Below are positions 42,716 to 52,208 of a DNA stretch of 64,000 bases, in pieces. The DNA lies in contig OZ017740.1 in assembly GCA_963969285.1 (NCBI GenBank), forward strand, positions 155,607,319 to 155,671,318, in the 5' to 3' direction. Within the stretch, counting starts at the first letter, position 1. Each line of letters begins with the position of its first letter. Made by a program: the position numbers and the translations under genes. A model generated the notes under the pieces. That model made no database searches, was not told the DNA's origin, and saw only the letters and a program-made list of their open reading frames with translations. The DNA comes from Odontomyia ornata (lineage: Eukaryota > Arthropoda > Insecta > Diptera > Stratiomyidae).

Positions 42716-42893
42716 AAAGCTCGATAATTCAGATAATATGTATATTTTTATATGTATGATATCAAATTATAATATAAAATTGAACCAAAAAACTTTTCCC
42801 ATAAAGGGATTCTTCACAAGGACATGGTATATTTTTTATACTACTGCCCATATTACTGGGAGTGATACATTTGAAAGCATGTTTTTCTACCAC
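42716..42893. other. Short AT-rich spacer
   Basis: Between the mariner fragment and the piggyBac gene; nothing recognised. The 3' terminal repeat of the piggyBac element might lie here but was not identified. Confidence 0.4.
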
Positions 42894-44510
42894 TCATACG
42901 AGGGGTACATTGCACACGGAACACTTCCACTTCATTCGTCGCTGATGTTTCGTATCACTGCAATGAGCGCAGCGGCATGACGTCGTCCTTTCCGGCAAAT
43001 GTTGTCCTGTTGTTCTAAATGATTGATCACGGAATGACTTATTTTTACGTTTTTCAATCGGTTTTTGGTTCTCTTTTCGTGTCGGCAAGTATATGCTAGC
43101 CAAATCGAATATTATTTCTAACTAGAAGGTTTTAAGGTTTCCTTCATAATTTTAAAACTTAGCTAGGATATATGCGTTCACCAAAGTCATATCAAAGAAA
43201 TGATAGAAAATTCTTGGTCACCATTTTCGACTTTTACGGTCCAATTCATAATACTTTTTTAATTGATCGAACTTACCAACGTTATTCATGTGCCAGTTGC
43301 AGTCGCGTATTATGTAAGGACATTGAACGGCTTCAAGGTTTCCATCGAATCCTCGTCTTTGCACTTCAGTTAGACTATGAGGGTTGTGAAAGTTTGATAG
43401 AACTGTAACCGCTTTCTTATCCATCCATTTCAAATACTGAAGTCCAGTATTACTAATTTTCCAATCATGATCACCTCTGCGTAAATGCTTCTCGCGTACC
43501 AAATCATTTGGTACGTGCTTTCTTTTGATTTGTACGGTTCCACATGCATAAAACCATGCGAGCTGAAAAAATTATCAAAATATAATTTATGGTTTCGATT
43601 CTTTATAATTGAAGACAAATTCAGAACAATGCTTTCACCCAAATTCTTCATTGTTGCTTCGTCTTTCTTTCCAGTGTACACTTCAAAATTATAAGTATAG
43701 CCGCTTTTATCGCATAGCATCCAAACTTTGTAGCCTCGTTTTATTGGCTTTTTTGGCATATATTGCTTCTATGTACTTCTTCCTTTGAATTTTAGCATCG
43801 ACTCGTCGATGGAAACAAATCAGCCAGGTTCAATACATTTCTGGTATCTTTCCAACAACATGTCCAAAAGGGTTGCACTTTGTTCAGCTTATTATAATTT
43901 GGCATTCCCCTCTAAGGCATAACGGACACATCATTTAAGTGAATTCTATTTAGTAACCAGCTGAATCTCTTCACTGGCATCAAATGTGCAATAAACGCAT
44001 CGTGTAATTCTGGACGAGTTGACCAATAATCCCGGTAACTTGATTGGTGTTTCACGCCCATCAAAAAGTTCATACCAATGAATACCCGAATTTCTTGGGA
44101 AATCGTTGAATTGTATGGTTTTCCAGATTGTTGGGCGTACAAGTTTGTTTGGAAAACGACGTGGTCAATAATTTGGTCGGTTAGCGGTTCATTGAAAATA
44201 CTTTTTGCGTCTTTGGTCTTCAAGTTGAGAGCAGATCGGCCATGTTGGATGCCTATAAAGTGATCGGGAAGATCAACAGTAAAACTTTTGGACCAGATTG
44301 GAGTAATCTGAACTGGTACGGTAGTCCTTTCCACTCGAATATTGGACAAAGGAACGTCGTCGCTTTCATAAAATTGTCGTTGGAAGCCTGTTGACAAGTA
44401 GATGTATAAAATTTTTATGTGTTTTTATGATTTCTTATTGAAAATCGCTTACTATACATACAAGGACGTTCCATCTTCAACATGAGTGGAGTTAGTCGAG
44501 TGAATTTCTC
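42894..44510 (-). pseudogene. piggyBac-type transposase, broken but catalytic Asp residues kept
   Basis: The minus strand covers the whole catalytic core. 43912-44397: HFIGIQHGRSALNLKTKDAK and SGKPYNSTISQEIRVFIGMN. About 43795: SIDESMLKFKG with the first Asp. 43430-43759: KRGYKVWMLCDKSGYTYNFE and HKLYFDNFFSSHGF with the second Asp. 43218-43502: NNVGKFDQLKKYYELDRKS, the third Asp block. 42894-43103: a Cys/His-rich tail (CRCAHC, CSVCNVPL) like the C-terminal cross-brace zinc finger of piggyBac transposases. Stops or shifts near 43910, 43770, 43460 and 43130 split it. An acidic N-terminus is seen in pieces at 44490-44580. Terminal CCY repeats and TTAA were not located. Confidence 0.85.
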
Positions 44511-44999
44511 CTAAGTCACTTTCATAATTTTCGAGGTCTAAGGATTTCCCATCAGAGGGTATATCAACATATTCCTCCTCGTCCTGTAAACAAGAGATAT
44601 CGAATTTCTTCTTGCGTTAGTCTTAATCTATTGATTTTCACGTTTTTGCTAAAAGTAAGTTTTCGGTAAATACGCACTTCAATGGGCAGTGGTATACATT
44701 ATATATCACTTTCTTGTAACAGTAATACCAACCTTGTGTTGCATTTTTTACTATGAAAAACAATACTAAATAACTGCCCGTATCAACTACGCTTTCACTT
44801 TCAAAAGTTTTCCGAATGATTTTCTCCCTAAAACAAGCGAACCAAATGAGCACTCTCAACTAATGAACGGGCCACCGGAATAACGGCTCTACCAAACACA
44901 CAAGGTGAGTTCTGAGGAAACAAAGCAAATTGCATCGTATAGGGACGAGTTCATCGTATAGAATAGAATGGTATTTAGAGCAAACCACTGTCCATATTA
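44511..44999. other. Remainder of piggyBac element or intron, nothing certain
   Basis: A minus-strand frame of 73 codons at 44638-44859 was not recognised. The DEEEYVDIPSDGKSL-like acidic stretch near 44520-44580 on the minus strand is probably the piggyBac N-terminal region. Confidence 0.4.
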
Positions 45000-45640
45000 A
45001 CTAGGAGAAATTCAAGAAAATGTGGTATAAAATATATACCACTGCTCCGCAAAGATTTAAATGCAATTCGAAAGAGTTTCTGCATCGTTTCGAAACCGTC
45101 CACGAAACATGGCGTAACTGGTACACATCATAGGGCAAGAAGCAGTCGAAAAAGTTGACTTCACCCAGTGAACGTTCTCCGAAGAAGGCAGAGACTGTCA
45201 TATTGGCCGAAAAGGTGATGCTCCCGTTTTCTGGGACTCTCAAGTTGTGATCTACATCGACTACCTGGAGAAGGACAAAACGGTCACACTGCTCTACTAT
45301 GCCGAATTATTGGGCCAAATCGCAGAGAAAAGGCCCCGTTTGGCATAGAAAAAGGGCTCTTCCAACATGACAATGCACCGGCCACCGCCAAATTGGGCTA
45401 CGAACGGCTACCCCATCCACCGTATTCTCCAGATTTGGCCCCGTGGGACTTCTTTTTGTTTCCAATTTTGCAAAGCTCACTCACCGGGCAGAAATTTGAG
45501 TCGGTCATCGCCGTCACGGAGGCCTACTTTGTAGATCTCGAGAAAACATATTTTTCAGACGGATTAATGAAGTTCGAACATCGCTGGGTTAAATGTCTCA
45601 AGTTAAGAGCAGATTGTGTTAAGAAATCAATCACTACTTT
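45000..45640 (+). pseudogene. Mariner transposase relic with 13-residue catalytic deletion
   Basis: The plus strand reads, across several frames, the central block (SPKKAETVILAEKVM) and the catalytic end: LFQHDNAPATAKLGYERLPH followed by PPYSPDLAPWDFFLFP and FESVIAVTEAYFVDLEKTYF. Only 20 residues separate the Asp of HDNA from the Asp of SPD, where DD34D mariners have 34, so part of the core is deleted. Earlier frames have many stops. Confidence 0.8.
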
Positions 45641-46429
45641 TCCAAAATTTTTGTTATTTTTGCAGGCTAAGTGCTTATCGGATCGCCTTTGTATATGACT
45701 CGTTCGCTCCCATTTCATGGTCATTATGCTTGACAATTATGACCTTGCCTAAACATAATGAAAGTGTTACAACTAATACTTGGAGAACTGGTGAAAGTTT
45801 AAATGCAATCAAAGTAACTAAAATATTTCCCAATATCTTGGGGTAATTTAGAACCCTATACTATACTGTGTTCGAATCTTTAATCAACACGTAACATAAT
45901 TCCCCTTCGATGGTTTAAGTTATACGCACATATCAGGCTTTTGTTTCATGATCGAAGTCAAGCGGCATAGGCAGTAGATCATACGTCGATAGAGGACTAT
46001 GCTGTATCTCATCTATTGTTAACATGTGTGGGAATGTGCCGAACCGATCTCTCCTCATTTATCGAAGATTGCAACGAAAACGGTGTTCTCAACTTCCTAC
46101 TACTAGCTGTTAATATATGCATAGAAAAACGAGGCTTGCTTTTTATTTGCTTTAGCACTACAGCCCCTTTCGGGCCTCCGCTTAGAGATAGTTAGAGTAT
46201 CTCATTATCTTGATCGAATGTATTGGCACTCTACAAGGTGATCTGATCAGTACTACGCTTTGTGTGCTCGTCCACCCAGCTGCGACACGTTCTTATTTTA
46301 AACCAGCACATATCATAACTGAACGGGCTTATAGTCCGTCTGAAGGATTACTCCAACTAAATCTCGTCGCCAACGAGACTTGAACCAGGAACCTTCGGCT
46401 TATAGGGTGATTGGTAGAAAGACGAGGCT
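45641..46429 (+). other. Host intron with a repeat fragment
   Basis: No gene. It contains copy 2 of the dispersed repeat (46151-46205) followed by about 200 bp of possibly associated repeat with a TCGTCGCCAACGAGACTTGA block. Confidence 0.5.
46151..46205 (+). repeat. Dispersed repeat fragment, copy 2
   Basis: Nearly identical to 27543-27606 (TTTAGCACTACAGCCCC, then CGGGCCTCCGCTTAGAGATA, then GTTAGAGTATCTCAT). Confidence 0.7.
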
Positions 46430-46560
46430 TACCTCGAAGTAATGTGTCAAACTTTTCCAGGCTAGGTTCTCTGGTTGACAAAGGAGTTTTCGAGTGAGAA
46501 GTCCAAACAGCTAATCCAGGAGCCCCACACTGAAAGGGTAAACGGCCTTCACCTGTTTAG
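46430..46560 (+). mobile_element. R1-clade LINE 3'-untranslated fragment
   Basis: CGAAGTAATGTGTCAAAC, CCAGGCTAGGTTCTC and GGTTGACAAAGGAG match the 3' region of the LINE copies at 41.55 and 52.07 kb. No poly-A tail follows, so the piece is internal or rearranged. Confidence 0.7.
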
Positions 46561-47036
46561 GGTTATCGTCCCTCCGATACGATTGTGTCAATTGCGCTAT
46601 TGACGGTGTAACACTTCGTAGTCAATTTTTGTTACAATCGACGAGTATGTTTCGCCTCCAGCGTTGATGAGGGATCAGTACGAGTATCTAGATTGAATTT
46701 TTTGTTGTCATAAGAAATACCCGTGACACAGAATAATCATCTTATCCGCCAGCATGATCTCGTATATGCTACAAAATAATATCAGCTTCTAGTCCACAAT
46801 GACAATCCAGCGCAATGTGTGCCTTGTATCGGCTAAGATCATGATTAAATCGGCTGTTACTGGTAGTATTGTTTAGTCCAAATACATAATAAGTTGCACG
46901 ACTTTAGTCTGCGCGTTCAAAATATGGTCGATTTTGTAGGCGGTTTCAATTTTTGCAAAACTAGTTTTATACTAGTTTGTTATGATCAAATGAGGGCGAT
47001 TCTCCTTTTTTAGCTCAGAGGCTTCATGGCTACTCT
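46561..47036 (+). other. Possible 5' region of the R1 LINE or intron
   Basis: No coding frame. It could include the 5' untranslated region of the LINE that follows, whose exact start I cannot place. Confidence 0.35.
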
Positions 47037-47085
47037 ATGGGTGTACTGCACATTATTTTTCTTGTGCACACTCAAATGACTGATT

Positions 47086-48533
47086 ATGCTTCGCCAAAAA
47101 ATAATTGTAAAGGCCATAATTTGCGCTGCACATATTCCAATGCCAAACAAAGAGGGAATGCTGGTCGACAGGAATACTCTTGGAGGCCAGCATTCTTTGG
47201 AGAGTTCCGCCCCCGAAGCGACCGATGCAAGGGTCGTAAATTCCGACATAATAAAGAATCGCCCTGAAGCCAACGAGGAGATAACGGCAGGAAAAGAAAT
47301 GATTGGCCAGGCAAATAAAGCAATGTTATGTGATTGCATCGCCAACGTCGAAAATGTGGCGGAAGTACTGCATTCGGAAACGGAAAGCGATAACCTCTCC
47401 CGAGGAAAGTCGCAAAGTACAATCGCCGCCCATCGACACGAAGAAGAAAGGCTATTCCGAAAAGCGGGAGATGTTCTGAAAAGAATACAATCTGCATGCA
47501 ACTCCTCAAAAACCAGCAAAGCAGTAAGGGTTGGGCTCCTTAAACTAGAGGAGCTCCTAGATCGCATAGGGCATTATCGGAGGAGCTGATTAAAGGCCGA
47601 AGACGAGCAGAAGGCTAAAGAAGCACTGGGGGCGAAATTTAAAGGCCACATGCAGATAGCTCCACCAGTAAAAATCAATAAAAGAATTGCATCTAGCCCA
47701 ATCGAAGGAGATCGGGATAAAAGAAGGAAGGAAGAGGCACTTGATGGGCGTGGAACACCAGATCACGGGTTCCAGACAGTGCTTACAAAAAGAGCGAAGA
47801 AAGCCGCAAAGAAACTCCTTCAAAAAGTGCGAGAAAGTAAAGTTCGCATGGACGCCCAATCTGAAAAAGGACCTGATGAAAAACAGGAAAGGCAGAAGCC
47901 CCGACGAAGACCCCGGCAGCAGGCACTGCTCATAAAACCCCAAGATGGCCGATCCTACGCAGCGTGCTGCGGGACATCAGGGGAAACGCAAGGCCCGAAG
48001 ACACTAACACAACCATTGAAGCAGTACGACCAACGCGGTCGGGCCACATACTGGTCGAATTCGGAGCTGAGGCCGACAATAAGGAAGCATTCTGCGACAC
48101 AGTAAAGAAAATCCCCGGCAAAAGCGCAACTATAGCCTCGCTTGAGCCGATGACAACGATCGAAATAAGAGACATTTACTGCGTCACGGATCTGGCCGTG
48201 GTAGAAGAGGCCATCAGAAGAGAGTTCCCTAGCTTGGGAAGGATCAAAGCGAGACTGACATCAGAAAACAATAGGGGACAACGCATGGCCATAGTTGACT
48301 TGACCAAAAAGGACGCCGAACAATTCTTGAACAAAGGCAAAGTACAAATAGGGTGGGTTGTCTGTAGGATACGGCGAAGAGCAGCGCCTCTTCAATGTTT
48401 CAAATGCCATTGCTATGGTCACACCACACAAGTATGCAAAGGACCCGATAGGAGTTTTCTGTGCTACAAATGTGGTGAAATGGGACATAAAAGAAAAGAG
48501 TGTATGAAGGAGGCACACTGTATTCTTTGCTAG
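47086..48533 (+). pseudogene. LINE ORF1: gag-like protein with CCHC knuckles
   Basis: Three overlapping frames (47086-47589, 47650-48105, 47964-48533) make up one ORF1. The N-terminal part is helical and charged (EDVLKRIQ-like block near 47480). The middle is basic (KRAKKAAKKLLQKVRESKVR). A gag-like domain follows (NTTIEAVRPTRSGHILVEFG), with CFKCHCYGHTTQVC, CYKCGEMGHKRKEC and CILC knuckles at the end. This arrangement is standard in R1 and related clades, where the protein coats element RNA. Frameshifts near 47590 and 48000 break it. Confidence 0.85.
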
Positions 48534-48580
48534 GAAGCTGATCCAAGACCTGATGTTGGACACGTCTTGGGATCAGGAAA

Positions 48581-49350
48581 ATGCCGGGTTCGATGACCCG
48601 CATCCTGCAGCTAAACCTACACCGCAGTTCAGCCGCCCAAAATCTGCTTGAGCAGTTTGCGAGGGACATGAAAGCCAACTTTTTGCTGCTGAGTGAGCAA
48701 CACCATGATAAAAGTTCTGCATCATGGTATCCTGATGAAACTGGTGCTGCCGCCATCTGGGTTCGAAATAGTGACTTTCAAGCGGAGAGTTTTGGACGGG
48801 GGGATGGTTTTGTGTGGTTTCGGTGCTCAGGGACCATCTTCTTTAGTGTCTACCTAACGCCGAAGGAATCGATATCATCTTTCCAAGCCAAGCTTAATGC
48901 TTTGGAGGGCGCTGTCTCGAACGCAGAGGGCAACGTGCTCGTTGGGGGAGACTTAAACGCGAAAGCAATCGAATGGGGCATGCCTCAAACAGATCCGCGG
49001 GGCAAACGAATCCTGGAAATGGCGGCCAGGATGGCGCTCGTCGTATTAAACACCGGAAATACGCCGACCTTCTGCCGTATTGGCTGTGAAGGAACCATAC
49101 CAGACGTGACATTCGCCTCGAAGTCCTTAGTACGAAGGATACATAACTGAAAAGGATTAGAGGACTACTCAGCCAGTGATCATCAGGGCATTCTGCTTGA
49201 GATAAGTGATGTTGTCTCCCGATGTCCGTGCTCTCAGCTTTCTACAATTGGATGGAACATCGGTAGGATAGACGTCGAGAGGTTCGTCGAGGTTCTCACA
49301 GCAGGTGCACCGCTGCAGGGAGATCCGGAGGGGACGGAAGAACTGGCAGC
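48581..49350 (+). pseudogene. LINE ORF2: apurinic-type endonuclease
   Basis: It reads MTRILQLNLHRSSAAQNLL, LLLSEQHHD (metal-binding Glu), FVWFRCSGTIFFSVYLTP, VLVGGDLNAKAIEWG (D-x-N) and, beyond a stop near 49150, SASDHQGILLEI with the conserved SDH. All these are the catalytic blocks of R1-clade endonucleases, which nick the target to prime reverse transcription. Only the one internal TGA interrupts the domain. Confidence 0.9.
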
Positions 49351-49357
49351 TCAAAAC

Positions 49358-50105
49358 GTGGTGAACTCAATTATGAGCATCATCACGACCACTTGCAATG
49401 CTTCTATGCACCGCAGAAAACCCCGGCACGGCAAGCCCCCAGTGTATTGGTGGTCAACTGAAATCGCTGAAAAACGAAGGGAGTGTCACAACCGTGACGA
49501 GCCAAGCAACCGCGCAGCAGCATACAAGTCGGCCAGGAAATGCCTTCGCAAATTGATCAGCAACAGCAAGGCTCGCTGCTGGCAAGAGCTAGTGGACAAT
49601 GTGAACAAGGATCCGTGGGGCCTTGGCTACAAGCTAGTTATGCGGAAGCTTGGTGCCCTACGGAAACCTTGTATACTCGTACATATGCGGAAAGTATGGA
49701 CGAGATAGTGCGGGCACTCTTTCCCGCCCATCCCGTCCGTATTGGCGCTGTCCATGGTGAAACAGTAGTCTAGTGTCCACTCTTCACGCAGTCGGAACTG
49801 GAAGAGGCAGTCCTTTCATTGAAAGCGAGGAAGGCTCCAGGTCCAGATGGTGTTCCGACTGAGGTGTTGCGCCTTGTCTATCTCCATTGTCCTGACTTGC
49901 TGCTCAGCACATTCAACGTTTGCCTACGGGACGGGGTTTTGCCGGTACGATGGAAGGTGGCTAGGCTCGTGCTATTAGCAGGGGAAGGGATATCCCCAAT
50001 CGCCGTCTGCATACCGCCCGTTATGCATGCCAGACACGGCTGGGAAAGTGCTAGAGAAACTCATTAAGGGAAGACTCACTGACGCGATTCGTGCTGCTGG
50101 GGACC
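49358..50105 (+). pseudogene. LINE ORF2: connector and start of reverse transcriptase, before the mariner
   Basis: A linker (KPPVYWWSTEIAEKRRECHN, WQELVDNVNKDPWGLGYKLV) leads to LKARKAPGPDGVPTEVLR and VLPVRWKVARLVLLAGEG. After a frameshift near 50000 it runs to GKVLEKLIKGRLTDAIRAAG, stopping at the TA of the mariner. Frameshifts also occur near 49650 and a TAG near 49770. Confidence 0.85.
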
Positions 50106-50107
50106 TA

Positions 50108-51043
50108 CAGGGCCTTATAATAAGTAACGGGACTGAGCCTGCCCCGCGCCGTCAAAGCGTTTGCTAACCGGTATCTGGTGCTGTAGTGGTAGTGAGGGTC
50201 TAGGTAAAGGGAACCGGTCTGCAGCAGTTGCCTCCAAGCGCTTGGAGAGATAGCATCGAGCGAGAGCGGAGTGCGTGTTCAGTTACGTCGTCGGAGTGAA
50301 AATGGAGCGTACGATCGAGCAACGTGTTAGCATCAAATTTTGTGTCAAACTCAAGAAAACGGCCACGGAAGCTCTTCAAATGATTCAAGAGGCTTACGGT
50401 GAGGATGTTCTGTCCAGAACTCAAGTGTTTAAGTGGCACAGAAATTTCTGGGAGGGCCGCGATGACGTCCATGACAAACAGCGCGTCGGTCCTCCATCAA
50501 CGAGTCACACGGACACAAATGTGCAAAAAGTGCGTGATGTGTTGAACAGTGATCGTCGTCTGAGCATTCGGGCTATCGCAGATGAGGTTGGAATTAATAA
50601 GATGACCGTTCACAACATTATCAAGAACGACCTGGGCATGAGGAAGATCTGCGCGAAGCTGGTACCCAAACACCTGACTGATGAGCAAAAGGAGCGTCGT
50701 GTTGCTGTCGCTTCGGAAATCCTTGATCGACTGCAAACCCAACCAGAGTTCTAACAGCCCGGATATGGCACCAGCGGACTTCTTTCTGTTCCCCAAGATC
50801 AAGAGACGCCTTAAGTGGACGCGGTTCGGAACTCTGGAAAACATTCAACGTGCTACGACGAGGGCTCTAGACAGCATCGAGGTTGCCGACTTCCAGGGAG
50901 CGTTCGGGGATTAGAAAATCCGGTATCAGCGTGTTTTCGAATCCAATGGGGACTACTTTGAAGATTTCCAAAGAAAAATTGTACATATTTTGCCAATAAA
51001 AAATTTCCTGAGGTCAGTTCGGTTACTTATTATGCAAACCCTG
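50108..51043 (+). mobile_element. Internally deleted mariner inserted in the LINE
   Basis: 936 bp with terminal repeats CAGGGCCTTATAATAAGTAA on the left and, in reverse complement, CAGGGTTTGCATAATAAGTA on the right, and TA duplicated on both sides (50106-50107, 51044-51045). Removing it and one TA restores the LINE frame GDL-SPRQYGFRAGRS, so the insertion is precise. Confidence 0.92.
50302..50940 (+). pseudogene. Mariner transposase lacking two catalytic Asp
   Basis: It starts MERTIEQRVSIKFCVKLKKT at 50302. Two helix-turn-helix parts are intact (TQVFKWHRNFWEGRDDVHD; LSIRAIADEVGINKMTVHNI), then DEQKERRVAVASEILDRLQT to a stop at 50752. Immediately after come NSPDMAPADFFLFPKIKRRL (third Asp block) and the C-terminal GDYFEDFQRKI. 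The segment between, with the WIY and HDNA blocks, is deleted. It could still bind DNA but not cut. Confidence 0.9.
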
Positions 51044-51045
51044 TA

Positions 51046-52127
51046 TCTCCTCGGCAGTACGGCTTTAGAGCAGGACGCTCCATCATTGATGTAATTGTAG
51101 AGGTGGTCAGCGCAGTCCAAAAGGCAGAGGCATATAGTCGCACCAAGCGACGGATCGTCCTGTTGGTGACACTTGACGTCAGGAACGCCTTCAACTCCGC
51201 TAGATGTGTGGATATTCTGGATACGCTGGAAAACTCTTTTCAAGTTCCAGAATATCTAATGCGGCTTTTGAGGAACTACCTAAAGGACCGAAGCCTGCTC
51301 TACGACACGACACAGGGCCAACGAAGGATGGAAATTACATCGGGTGTTGCCCAGGGATCTATCCTTGGTTCGGACCAATAGAACGTGTCTTCCGACGGGC
51401 TACTGAGACTTGAGATGCCAGATGAGTCGCGCTTGGTCGGCTATGCGGATGATATTCCGGCTCTGATCGCTGGACGCACTGTTGAACAAGCCCAACTTAG
51501 ACTAGGCATGCTAATGCGCCGAGTGAGAGACTGGATGACTGCTCGCGGGCTCAGTTTAGCACTGGAGAAAACCGAAATGGTCATCTTGCCAAAAAAAGAA
51601 CCCCTAGTGTAAGGATGATCAGTATTGGAGACATGCGAATCGAATCAAAACCAGCGGTGAAATACCTGGGCTTACTGATCGACTCGAAGATGAGTTTCAG
51701 GGCAGCGGCTCTGAGTCGACTTATGGCCAATGTAGGGGGACCCAGCCCATCAAGAAGACGCCTCTTGATGAGTGCTGTAGGGTCAGTGCTACTGTAGTGA
51801 GCAGAGGTATGGGGTGACGCTGTCATTAAGGAGGTATACCAAAAACGTTTGGCACAAGTACAGAGAAGAGGAGCACTGAGGATTGCATCTTCGTATCCGA
51901 AAGTCTCTGATTCGGCGGTGAGAGTGATTGCAGGCGTGATACCTGTCGACCTCCTTGCTAGAGAGTGCCGCTCTATTTATCTGCGTCGAAACGAGGATGC
52001 GAGGAAGATGGTTGTCCGCGAGGAGAGACAGCGCCCACTCAACGGCGTAACAAATCAAGACCTGGCCCGAAGTTATGTGTCAAACGGTTTCAGGCTAGGT
52101 TCTCAGGTTGACAGGGGAGGTGTTTAG
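51046..52127 (+). pseudogene. LINE ORF2: reverse-transcriptase palm to C-terminus, after the mariner
   Basis: QYGFRAGRSIIDVIVEVVSA, LLVTLDVRNAFNSAR (first palm Asp), FQVPEYLMRLLRNYLKDRSL and EITSGVAQGSILGSDQ are followed by a TAG, then DESRLVGYADDIPALIAGRT with the active-site YADD. After a shift near 51605 MISIGDMRIESKPAVK follows, with a deletion near 51700 and SALSRLMANVGGPSPSRRRL. The last frame, 51849-52127, is the C-terminal part; the zinc motif region seems deleted, since homology jumps to the 3' untranslated region near 52045. Confidence 0.88.
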
Positions 52128-52208
52128 TGGGTATTCCAGTCGCCTTGCGAGCATGGGAGTCCCAGACTCTGTGCGTAAATGGTATTCAACTCCCTACCAC
52201 AAAAAAAA

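Larger units (their letters stand above)
47037..52208 (+). mobile_element. R1-clade LINE, near full length, interrupted by a mariner
   Basis: The best preserved LINE in the window: ORF1 (47086-48533), ORF2 endonuclease (48581-49250), connector and reverse transcriptase (49358-50105 and 51046-51830), C-terminal zinc region and 3' end CCACAAAAAAAAA at 52197-52208. A mariner at 50108-51043 splits the reverse transcriptase at a TA. Without it about 4.2 kb remain; intact R1-clade elements are about 5 kb. Several frameshifts and stops make it inactive. The 5' end and the target duplication were not determined. Confidence 0.85.

Noticed and set aside
46374..46412. tRNA-like B-box (GGTTCAAGTC on the minus strand), possible tRNA or SINE head
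   Set aside because: No cloverleaf can be formed and no A-box is found at the right distance; at most a decayed SINE.
47010..47567. 185-codon minus-strand frame
   Set aside because: Shadow of the LINE ORF1 on the opposite strand.
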